Shown in pieces: positions 7,969 to 14,622 of a stretch of DNA of 19,034 bases (positions are counted from its first letter, which is position 1; each line of letters opens with the position of its first letter). The stretch is from Flavobacteriaceae bacterium (GTDB lineage Bacteria > Bacteroidota > Bacteroidia > Flavobacteriales > Flavobacteriaceae). Under the pieces are notes generated by a model, which saw only the letters and a list, made by a program, of their open reading frames with translations, was not told the DNA's origin and searched no databases. Location of the stretch: NCBI GenBank assembly GCA_949507465.1, contig CATEMS010000284.1, forward strand, positions 1 through 19,034, read 5' to 3'. The translations under genes were made by a program, and so were the position numbers.

Positions 7969-8460
7969 ATGAATACACAAGAGTTTTTTAACATCCTGGA
8001 AGAACATTCAGACAAATCCCTGCTATTTCAATACATGCCAGGGCAACTTGTTGGCGCTAATTACCACATCACTGAGGTAAAACATGTTAGTGTAGCATCT
8101 GTTGATTGCGGTGCTAGAGAAGACTCCTGGAAACAAACCGTGATACAACTTTGGGAAAGCCCTATGGAGATAGGAAAAACAGAATTTATGAGTTGCAACA
8201 AAGCCTTAGCTATTTTAAATACCGTAGGGAAAATAAGACCTTACATCAACCAAAGCGAGGTGTTTTTTGAATATGGAAATGCGCTGTTTCATACCGCTCA
8301 ATTGGGGGTTGCAGGTGTTGAAATTCATGGAAGCAATCTGATGATACAACTGGCTACTCAAAAAACAGCTTGCAAAGCAGAAGATATTTGTGGGATTCCA
8401 CAAACCAGTAGCGCCCAGTCTGGGGTAAATAATTGTGCACCAGGAAGCGGGTGTTGTTAA
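7969..8460 (+). CDS. DUF6428 family protein with cysteine-rich tail
   Basis: A 163-residue soluble protein. Its core (NILEEHSDKSLLFQYMPG, YHITEVKHVSVASVDCGAR, WKQTVIQLWESP) matches DUF6428, a Bacteroidota family that, to my knowledge, is often encoded in arsenic-resistance loci beside ArsR and LMW-PTP-type arsenate reductases. The last 31 residues contain five cysteines (135, 141, 156, 162 and 163), ending CAPGSGCC. Such a tail could bind a soft metal or arsenite, or be kept reduced by thioredoxin; this is inference. It lies 17 bases after the dehydrogenase and 35 bases before the arsenate reductase, in the same direction. No enzymatic motif is recognised. A small sensor or chaperone for arsenite is one possibility, not shown. 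Confidence 0.8.
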   Translation: MNTQEFFNILEEHSDKSLLFQYMPGQLVGANYHITEVKHVSVASVDCGAREDSWKQTVIQLWESPMEIGKTEFMSCNKALAILNTVGKIRPYINQSEVFFEYGNALFHTAQLGVAGVEIHGSNLMIQLATQKTACKAEDICGIPQTSSAQSGVNNCAPGSGCC

Positions 8461-8495
8461 CAGAGATAAAATAATACCAAATATACATACAACAC

Positions 8496-8918
8496 ATGAA
8501 AAATATACTAGTACTTTGTACAGGTAATAGTTGCCGAAGCCAAATGGCACACGGGTACCTAAATCAACTTGTTGGAGATAAGGCCACCATATATAGCGCA
8601 GGAATAGAAACACACGGAATCAATCCTGGAGCAGCTCTAGCCATGAAAAAAGACGGAATTGATATCTCTGGCCATACCTCCAACAATGTAAATCAATACA
8701 AAGAAATAGATTGGGATTACATAATCACTGTTTGTGATCATGCGTATGAGAATTGTCCTTTTATAGCTGCGCCAAATGCAAAAAGATTGCATCATAATTT
8801 TTATGATCCGTCAAAATTTGTAGGGGATACAGCCCAGACTGAGGCTGCATTTATAAAAGCAAGAGAGGAAATAAAAGGCTACTGCCTTGACTTTGCAAAA
8901 ACCTATTTTAATCTTTAA
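8496..8918 (+). CDS. arsC: LMW-PTP-type arsenate reductase, thioredoxin-coupled
   Basis: A 140-residue protein of the low-molecular-weight tyrosine phosphatase fold. The P-loop is CTGNSCRS, with nucleophile Cys8 and Arg14 (CX5R). The residues that distinguish arsenate reductase from phosphatase are present: Cys80 and Cys87, seven apart in TVCDHAYENCP, which would relay the disulfide to thioredoxin. Asp104 in the DPS segment is the likely general acid. The enzyme would reduce arsenate to arsenite in the cytoplasm. Resistance normally also needs an arsenite exporter (Acr3 or ArsB), which is not in this window. The stop codon lies inside the end of the aspartate kinase gene on the other strand (11-base overlap). 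The reaction is well supported; the physiological role is less certain. Confidence 0.92.
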   Translation: MKNILVLCTGNSCRSQMAHGYLNQLVGDKATIYSAGIETHGINPGAALAMKKDGIDISGHTSNNVNQYKEIDWDYIITVCDHAYENCPFIAAPNAKRLHHNFYDPSKFVGDTAQTEAAFIKAREEIKGYCLDFAKTYFNL

Positions 8919-10164
8919 TGACCACCTGTATGGTCTCTCTGCTTTCTTGTTTTAACAACACCTTTTTGTTTTGGATAAGAGACTTCACATCTTTTGAAGA
9001 TGCATGACGGATGGTGTAAAGAGTCACATTCTCATTCCAACTCACTCTAAAGGCAGCACGAAGTGATGAGAGTAAGCTATCCAGATTATGATAGGCATCA
9101 TCAATAACTACAGAAAAACTAATGGCTGAGTTTTGAATTAAGGAAACCTTCATTTTATAGGTGTCAAGCAAGGTAAACACATCACTAATGTTTTTTTCCA
9201 CCATAAAACTAAAATCAAGTGATGATAAAGACAATAGGATCTGTTCTTTCTTTAAAATAAAACAGGCTGTTTTTGGATCTAGGGTAACTCCCTTCCCAAC
9301 ACAAGTCCCTGGGCTTAAGGGATCATAGAAAGACTTCACAAATAAGGGTATTTCTTTTTTCTGAAGAGGTTGTAGTGTTTTAGGGTGTATAACAGAAGCA
9401 CCATAAAAAGCCAACTCTATGGCTTCTCTGTATGAAATATGCTTTAATAACCTTGTGGTATTAAAATACCTAGGGTCTGCATTTAAAACCCCAGGAACAT
9501 CTTTCCAGATGGTTACACCTGCCGCGTCTAAGCAATAGGCAAGAATTGCGGCGGTATAATCACTCCCCTCTCTTCCTAGTGTTGTTGTAAAATTATTGCT
9601 CGCCTCTGCCGCCAAGAACCCTTGGGTTATGGTAATCCCCTTTGGTGCTATATTTTTGACGATGTGCTGCTTTGTTGTTTGCCAATTAACACGGGCATCT
9701 CTAAAACTGGAGTCTGTAACAATACAAGTCCGTATGTCGATCCAAGTATTTTGTATGCTCTTTTGCGTTAAGTAGGTAGATACAATAGTGGTAGAGAGTA
9801 GCTCTCCATAACCAACTACTTGATCGTAAACATAAGCCTTGTTGGTAGATTTATTGGTTTGTAAAAAAGAAGATAGGGCTGTTATTAATTCTTGTAGGTG
9901 ACTAAAAACTAGCTGGTTGGTATCTGTAAATAGTTCCTGGCATATAGCCCAATGGTAAGCCTTAATAGCTTCTATTGCTTGTTTTAATTTTGTAGGCTCA
10001 TTAAAATAACACGCCACAACACCCTCTAGAGCATTGGTGGTTTTACCCATTGCCGAAATTACAATCACAAGATTGGTTTCTTGAGTTTGGTTAAGAACTG
10101 TAGCCACATTTCTAACCCCTTGAGCATCTTTTACAGAAGCACCTCCAAATTTAAATACATGCAT
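8908..10164 (-). CDS. aspartate kinase (monofunctional)
   Basis: Aspartate kinase phosphorylates L-aspartate, the first step toward lysine/diaminopimelate, threonine and methionine. KFGGAS (residues 5-10) is the N-terminal phosphate-binding motif, GREGSDYTA (197-205) is the aspartate/ATP-site motif, and IHPKTLQP follows. The C-terminal part from about residue 305 (LLSLSSLDFSFMVEKNISDVF) reads as ACT-type regulatory repeats, so feedback inhibition by an end product is expected. The frame is open upstream to GTG at 10176 and ATG at 10173. I chose the ATG at 10164 because related proteins begin MKVFKFGGASVKDA, and because the -7 box (10183-10176) leaves too little room for the earlier starts. 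This gives 418 residues. No homoserine dehydrogenase domain is fused. Confidence 0.94.
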   Translation of the reverse strand: MHVFKFGGASVKDAQGVRNVATVLNQTQETNLVIVISAMGKTTNALEGVVACYFNEPTKLKQAIEAIKAYHWAICQELFTDTNQLVFSHLQELITALSSFLQTNKSTNKAYVYDQVVGYGELLSTTIVSTYLTQKSIQNTWIDIRTCIVTDSSFRDARVNWQTTKQHIVKNIAPKGITITQGFLAAEASNNFTTTLGREGSDYTAAILAYCLDAAGVTIWKDVPGVLNADPRYFNTTRLLKHISYREAIELAFYGASVIHPKTLQPLQKKEIPLFVKSFYDPLSPGTCVGKGVTLDPKTACFILKKEQILLSLSSLDFSFMVEKNISDVFTLLDTYKMKVSLIQNSAISFSVVIDDAYHNLDSLLSSLRAAFRVSWNENVTLYTIRHASSKDVKSLIQNKKVLLKQESRETIQVVIKD

Positions 10165-10175
10165 AGTGTTCATCA

Positions 10176-10183
10176 CAAAGGTA
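10176..10183 (-). promoter_or_regulatory. candidate -7 box TACCTTTG for aspartate kinase
   Basis: On the minus strand TACCTTTG matches TAnnTTTG and lies between the acetyltransferase stop and the aspartate kinase start. Initiation about 5 to 7 bases after the box would exclude the GTG at 10176 and supports the ATG at 10164. No TTG is found at the ideal upstream spacing, so the gene may also be read through from the acetyltransferase gene. Confidence 0.45.
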
Positions 10184-10187
10184 TGTT

Positions 10188-10688
10188 TTAAGGTATATTT
10201 TTAGGGGAACAACTCGTGGAAATAAAATTAGACAATCCCTCCTGGTCTAATTGAGCGAGATACCAATCTTTTAAGATTGTTGCGCCCGTTTTTTCATAAA
10301 ATTGTAAGGCAGGAGTGTTCCAACCAAGAACAACCCACTCTACTCTTTTTACATTAAAAGAGGCTGCATGCTCCATAACTTTTTTATAAAGAGCCATCCC
10401 AATTCCTTGACCCCTTTTAGACTCTTTGACAATTAAATCCTCCAGATGAACGGTTCGTCCCTTCCAGGTAGAAAATCTAAAATAGCACAGTGCCATGCCA
10501 ACAATTTGACCCTCCAATAAAGAAACAAAACAAGTAAAAAGGGGTTGGTTACTAAAACCCTCAGCCTGGAGCGTAGCAACATCAACCTGGACCGCATTTG
10601 GTTGTTTCTCAAACACCGCAAGTTCTTGGATAAGCTCTAGCACCTGAGGCATATCTTCTTTCTTGGCTTTTCTAACAACAACACTCAT
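10188..10688 (-). CDS. GNAT acetyltransferase, spermine/thialysine acetyltransferase-like
   Basis: This 166-residue acetyl-CoA-dependent N-acetyltransferase has the core GNAT signature RGQGIG (92-97), which binds the pyrophosphate of coenzyme A. Its YFRFSTWKGRTVHLEDLIV segment (69-87) and WVVLGWNTPALQFYEKTGA are characteristic of the group that includes animal diamine (SSAT) and thialysine acetyltransferases, so the substrate is probably a small amine or amino acid. It is cytoplasmic, with no signal or membrane segment. The gene reads toward aspartate kinase with a gap of 23 bases and diverges from fbp. The start ATG gives MSVVVRKAKKED, a normal family start. The exact substrate cannot be read from sequence. 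Confidence 0.9.
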   Translation of the reverse strand: MSVVVRKAKKEDMPQVLELIQELAVFEKQPNAVQVDVATLQAEGFSNQPLFTCFVSLLEGQIVGMALCYFRFSTWKGRTVHLEDLIVKESKRGQGIGMALYKKVMEHAASFNVKRVEWVVLGWNTPALQFYEKTGATILKDWYLAQLDQEGLSNFISTSCSPKNIP

Positions 10689-10704
10689 TGGTTCTGGTTT
10701 TGAT

Positions 10705-10748
10705 ACACAAATATCGGTTCAATTTCTTAAAAAATGCGATATTTGTAT
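10705..10748. repeat. inverted repeat between acetyltransferase and fbp genes
   Basis: ACACAAATATCG (10705-10716) and CGATATTTGTAT (10737-10748) are inverted copies: ten bases match perfectly, then there is one mismatch and one further match. The arms are 20 bases apart. Each arm contains GATATTTG reading toward its own gene, one base from the -7 consensus TAnnTTTG. The pair could therefore be two back-to-back promoters or a dimer-binding operator controlling both genes. The symmetry is seen directly; the role is inferred. Confidence 0.6.
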
Positions 10749-10770
10749 TAAATTCCTTTAACAACTCAAT

Positions 10771-11778
10771 ATGCCAAATAAAAATAAAACATTAGGAGAG
10801 TTTATCATAGAAAATCAAACGGAGTTTAAATACTCCTCTGGAGAACTTTCTAGATTAATTAATTCTATTCGTTTGGCAGCAAAGGTGGTAAACCATGAAG
10901 TAAATAAAGCTGGTTTGGTTGATATTTTGGGAGCAGCAGGAGATACAAATGTACAAGGAGAAGATCAACAAAAACTGGATGTATATGCAAACGAGGTGTT
11001 TATCAAAACACTCATCAACAGAGAAATTGTTTGTGGTATTGCCAGTGAAGAAGAAGATGACTTTATAACCATTGTAGGAAGAAATGAAAAAAATGACAAT
11101 AAATATATTGTTTTAATTGACCCCTTGGATGGGTCCTCTAATATAGATGTGAATGTTTCTGTAGGGACTATTTTTTCTATCTATCGAAGAATTACCCCAG
11201 AGGGATCTCCGGTAACTATCAACGATTTTTTACAGCAAGGAAACAAACAAGTTGCTGCGGGTTATATCGTATACGGTACCTCAACAATGATTGTATACTC
11301 AACAGGACACGGGGTGAATGGATTTACGTTAAATCCAGCCATTGGAACCTATTACTTATCCCATCCAAACATACAATTCCCAGAAGATGGAACCATTTAC
11401 TCTGTAAATGAAGGAAACTATGTGCATTTTCCTCAAGGTGTTAAAGACTATATCAAATATTGCCAAAAAGAAGAACAAGACAGACCTTACACCTCAAGAT
11501 ACATAGGATCTTTGGTGTCAGATTTTCATAGAAATATGATTAAAGGAGGCATATACATGTACCCAAACACCTCTAAGGATCCAAACGGAAAATTACGTTT
11601 GTTGTATGAGTGCAACCCCATGGCCTATATTGCCGAACAATCTGGAGGAAAAGCCAGTGATGGGTATACAAGAATTCTGGATATCAAACCCACCAAGCTA
11701 CACCAGCGTGTCGCTTTTTTCTGCGGTAGCAAAAACATGGTAGCCAAAGCAGAAAGTTTTATGAAGAAATACTCTTAA
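10771..11778 (+). CDS. fbp: fructose-1,6-bisphosphatase, class I
   Basis: This enzyme hydrolyses fructose 1,6-bisphosphate to fructose 6-phosphate and phosphate, the committed step of gluconeogenesis, using Mg2+ in the cytoplasm. The 335-residue length is typical. The metal and substrate site is clear: GEDQQKLD (63-70), ASEEEDDF (91-98) and IDPLDGSSNIDVNVSVG (116-132), where Glu and Asp residues bind the metals. Later segments YIGSLVSDFHRN and GGIYMYP are also class I signatures. Expression may depend on the inverted repeat upstream, shared with the acetyltransferase gene. The stop is 3 bases from the acs stop on the other strand. I see no truncation. Confidence 0.97.
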   Translation: MPNKNKTLGEFIIENQTEFKYSSGELSRLINSIRLAAKVVNHEVNKAGLVDILGAAGDTNVQGEDQQKLDVYANEVFIKTLINREIVCGIASEEEDDFITIVGRNEKNDNKYIVLIDPLDGSSNIDVNVSVGTIFSIYRRITPEGSPVTINDFLQQGNKQVAAGYIVYGTSTMIVYSTGHGVNGFTLNPAIGTYYLSHPNIQFPEDGTIYSVNEGNYVHFPQGVKDYIKYCQKEEQDRPYTSRYIGSLVSDFHRNMIKGGIYMYPNTSKDPNGKLRLLYECNPMAYIAEQSGGKASDGYTRILDIKPTKLHQRVAFFCGSKNMVAKAESFMKKYS

Positions 11779-11800
11779 ACCTTAGAGTGCATTTTCTTTA
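11770..11800 (+). terminator. possible terminator at the fbp/acs junction
   Basis: TACTCT (11770-11775) can pair with AGAGTG (11784-11789), including one T-G pair, around an eight-base loop holding the fbp stop. ATTTTCTTTA follows. The stem is short and part of it lies in the acs coding end, so this is a weak candidate. No other hairpin separates these convergent genes. Confidence 0.3.
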
Positions 11801-13689
11801 ATATCTTCTACAACCTCTGGGTTTAACAGGGTAGAAATATCTCCTAAAGCATCGGTTTGTTTTTGAGCAATTTTGCGGAGTATTCTTCGCATGATCTTTC
11901 CACTTCTGGTTTTTGGTAAGCCCTGTGTGAACTGAATTTTATCAAGTTTTGCTATGGCACCAATCTCTTTACTAATAGTTGCATTTATCTCTTTACGGAG
12001 TTGGTCTTGATTTGCATCATGGGTATTTTTAAGGGTAACATATCCATAAAGAGCGGTCCCTTTTACATCATGAGCAAAACCAACAACAGCACTTTCTGCA
12101 ATTAAAGGGTGTTGATTGATCACATCCTCGATGGGTGCTGTGCCTAAATTATGGCCAGATACAATGATAACATCATCCACTCTTCCAGTAATTCTATAAT
12201 TTCCTTGGGCGTCCCTTAAAGCGCCATCTCCGGTAAAATAAACCTTGTCAAAGGTTGAGAAATAGGTTTGTTTATAGCGTTTGTGATCTCCATATATTGT
12301 ACGCGCTATAGAAGGCCATGGAAAAGTTACACATAGTTTTCCTTGACCCTGTGGCGTAGTAATTTGTCGCCCTGTCTCATCCATAAGAGCCAGTTTAATG
12401 CCGGGCATAGGTAGGGTGGCATAGGTAGGGATTGTTTTTGTGATTCCTGGCAAAGAGGTAATCATTATGCCTCCGGTTTCTGTTTGCCACCAAGTGTCTA
12501 CTATGGGAGCTTTATTTTTACCAATATGCTCATCATACCAGTGCCAAGCCTCCTCATTTATAGGCTCTCCAACAGTGCCAAGAACCTTTAAAGAAGATAA
12601 GTCATGTTTGTTTACCAGATCTAATGACTCTTTGGCTAAAGCTCTAATAGCGGTTGGTGCTGTATAAAACTGTGAGACCTTATGCTTTGCCACTATCTCC
12701 CAGAAGCGTCCTGCATCAGGATAAGTGGGTACACCTTCAAACATTAAGGAGGTAGCGCCGTTGGCCAAAGGGCCATATACAATATAACTGTGGCCGGTTA
12801 TCCAACCAATATCTGCTGTACACCAATACACATCTTGTTCTTGGTATTGAAACACATTTTTAAATGAAAAGGCACTATACACCATATACCCTGCTGTTGT
12901 ATGGACCATTCCTTTAGGTTTCCCGGTAGATCCGGAGGTGTACAAAATAAATAAAGGATCTTCTGCATCCATAACCTCAGCCTTGCAATGGCTAGAGGCA
13001 GCATCAATAAGTGGTTGCATCCAATAATCTCTGTTGTTTTCTAAGACGATTTTAGCGCCTGTTCTTTTGACAACTAAAACGCTCTGAACTCCCTTACATG
13101 TTAACAGTGCCTTGTCAACTATAGATTTTAAATCTATGATTTTAGTGCCTCTGTAGGACCCATCACTGGTAATAACCATCTTACAATCACAATCGTTTAT
13201 TCTTGTGGATAAAGCCCTAGCAGAAAAACCAGCAAACACCACAGAATGAACAGCGCCAATTCTAGCACAAGCCAATACGGCTATAGCCAACTCTGGTATC
13301 ATAGGTAAATACAAGCATACCCTGTCACCCTTTTGTATGCCTTTGCCCTTTAATACATTTGACATTTTACAAACACGCTGGTGAAGCTCTTTATAGCTAA
13401 TAGCTTGAGCGGGTTGCTCAGGATCATTTGGTTCAAAAAGCAAGGCAGTTTTGGACCCTCTAGTGGCCAAATGCCTATCTATACAATTTAAGGTGATGTT
13501 TAATTTAGCACCTTTAAACCAGCTTACCTGCGGTATGGACAAATCATGTTCTAATACTTTTTCCCAGGGGGCAATCCAATCAAAATTTTCACGAGCAATG
13601 GTGTCCCAAAAATCTTCTGGAGTATCACAGGCATCTTGGCAGGCCTTATTGTATGCCTCTATGGAGTCAATGTGGTAATGGTTTTTCAT
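11782..13689 (-). CDS. acs: acetyl-CoA synthetase (AMP-forming)
   Basis: This cytoplasmic enzyme makes acetyl-CoA from acetate, ATP and CoA through an acetyl-AMP intermediate, letting the cell use acetate. The 635-residue length is normal. Motifs of the ANL superfamily are in order: YTSGSTGKPKG (250-260) for ATP phosphate binding, TWWQTETGG (399-407), YFTGDG (484-489), and the hinge region before SGHNLGTAPIED (511-522). PKTRSGKIMRR ends the protein's catalytic part; Lys598 is the conserved lysine needed for adenylation and is acetylated in many Acs enzymes. Residue 514 is Asn where enterobacterial enzymes have Arg (GHRLGT). The start MKNHYHIDSIEAYNKAC looks family-like. It converges with fbp and diverges from the TspO-like gene. 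Confidence 0.96.
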   Translation of the reverse strand: MKNHYHIDSIEAYNKACQDACDTPEDFWDTIARENFDWIAPWEKVLEHDLSIPQVSWFKGAKLNITLNCIDRHLATRGSKTALLFEPNDPEQPAQAISYKELHQRVCKMSNVLKGKGIQKGDRVCLYLPMIPELAIAVLACARIGAVHSVVFAGFSARALSTRINDCDCKMVITSDGSYRGTKIIDLKSIVDKALLTCKGVQSVLVVKRTGAKIVLENNRDYWMQPLIDAASSHCKAEVMDAEDPLFILYTSGSTGKPKGMVHTTAGYMVYSAFSFKNVFQYQEQDVYWCTADIGWITGHSYIVYGPLANGATSLMFEGVPTYPDAGRFWEIVAKHKVSQFYTAPTAIRALAKESLDLVNKHDLSSLKVLGTVGEPINEEAWHWYDEHIGKNKAPIVDTWWQTETGGIMITSLPGITKTIPTYATLPMPGIKLALMDETGRQITTPQGQGKLCVTFPWPSIARTIYGDHKRYKQTYFSTFDKVYFTGDGALRDAQGNYRITGRVDDVIIVSGHNLGTAPIEDVINQHPLIAESAVVGFAHDVKGTALYGYVTLKNTHDANQDQLRKEINATISKEIGAIAKLDKIQFTQGLPKTRSGKIMRRILRKIAQKQTDALGDISTLLNPEVVEDIKENAL

Positions 13690-13774
13690 TCAAAGGGGGT
13701 TTAGAAACTGAAAGATACTATTTTTTTAAATTTCACTATTTTTATGTAAAGATAAGACCTAAAACTTTTAGCTA

Positions 13775-13782
13775 TACATTTG
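13775..13782 (+). promoter_or_regulatory. candidate -7 box TACATTTG before the TspO-like gene
   Basis: TACATTTG fits TAnnTTTG and ends 20 bases before the TTG start at 13803. The 113-base divergent gap also holds two minus-strand boxes that could serve acs, TATCTTTA (13754-13747) and TATCTTTC (13717-13710). No clear -33 TTG accompanies any of them. Confidence 0.4.
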
Positions 13783-13802
13783 TTATTTAGATACCTACTT
13801 CA

Positions 13803-14573
13803 TTGAAAAAACTTCTGCAAATTCTCAATATACTTTTCTTTGCAATCACCCTCTATGTGAACCATGCATCTAGTGTTGGTTTGTTTAATAATACAACACA
13901 GGCAGATATTAGTGCTAGATATGACACCCTTTTTACACCTGCTGGTTACGGATTTTCTATTTGGGGGCTTATATATCTGCTGCTTTTTGGATTTGTTGTC
14001 TACCAATCTAGGAGTCTTTTTGTTAGCGTAACTGATGATACTTTTATAGAAAAAACAGGAGGTTGGTTTGTACTGAGTTGTATGGCAAATAGCCTTTGGT
14101 GTTACTTTTTTGTTTGTGATTACATGTTGTTATCTACCCTTGTTATTTTCTTTATTTTGTTTTGTTTACTACAAATTGTGCTGAGAAATAAAATCAAAAG
14201 CTACAAAGCAACAATTACAACAATTGTATTTCTATGGTGGCCTTTTATCATTTATAGTGGATGGCTAACCCTTGCCTGCATTGCTAATGTTACTATCTTA
14301 CTTACAAAAATTGGTTGGGATGGCTGGGGGATATCCCCCCAGTGGTGGACCTTTATTTTAATTGGGGTGGCTACTTTTATAAATCTTATTGTCACCTGGA
14401 GGCAACACATGAGTGAATTTGCCCTTGTTGGGGCGTGGGGCCTTGTTGCTATTGGAATTGCCAACACAGAGAGGTATCAGAGTATCAAGCAGATGGCTTT
14501 TGTGTGTGCGGGGCTATTAATTGTAAGTAGTTGTCTACACTTGATGAAAAACAAAAGAGTATTGTTTAAATAA
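13803..14573 (+). CDS. long TspO/MBR-like tryptophan-rich membrane protein
   Basis: This 256-residue integral membrane protein has about seven hydrophobic segments. The block FTPAGYGFSIWGLIYL (about 41-56) is the TspO/MBR signature, and tryptophans recur later (LWWPFIIYSGWLTLACIANV, GWDGWGISPQWWTF). TspO proteins bind tetrapyrroles and act in stress or light responses in some bacteria; classical members are about 160 residues with five helices. This one is longer, as in other proteins annotated tryptophan-rich sensory protein, so its role may differ. The only upstream start in frame is TTG at 13803; an in-frame TAG lies at 13788 and no ATG is available before the conserved block. It precedes mfd in the same direction, but mfd has its own promoter. 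Confidence 0.82.
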   Translation: MKKLLQILNILFFAITLYVNHASSVGLFNNTTQADISARYDTLFTPAGYGFSIWGLIYLLLFGFVVYQSRSLFVSVTDDTFIEKTGGWFVLSCMANSLWCYFFVCDYMLLSTLVIFFILFCLLQIVLRNKIKSYKATITTIVFLWWPFIIYSGWLTLACIANVTILLTKIGWDGWGISPQWWTFILIGVATFINLIVTWRQHMSEFALVGAWGLVAIGIANTERYQSIKQMAFVCAGLLIVSSCLHLMKNKRVLFK

Positions 14574-14586
14574 ATCTTAACACCCT

Positions 14587-14616
14587 TTGTGAGGATTTAA
14601 CTTTGGTCTATTTTTG
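14587..14616 (+). promoter_or_regulatory. mfd promoter (TTG, 19 bases, TATTTTTG)
   Basis: TTG (14587-14589), a 19-base spacer and TATTTTTG (14609-14616) fit the Bacteroidota -33/-7 consensus well. The -7 box ends 6 bases before the mfd ATG, so the transcript would begin at or next to the start codon. A second box, TAACTTTG (14598-14605), overlaps this promoter and could give a start about 11 bases earlier. Confidence 0.6.
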
Positions 14617-14622
14617 CAACCT

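Noticed and set aside
7543..8007. 154-residue minus-strand open frame
   Set aside because: It is antisense to the dehydrogenase, whose motifs and codon pattern are intact, and its translation resembles no family.
14614..14622. TTG start for mfd, three codons upstream
   Set aside because: The TTG is part of the TATTTTTG promoter box and ATG at 14623 gives the better start.
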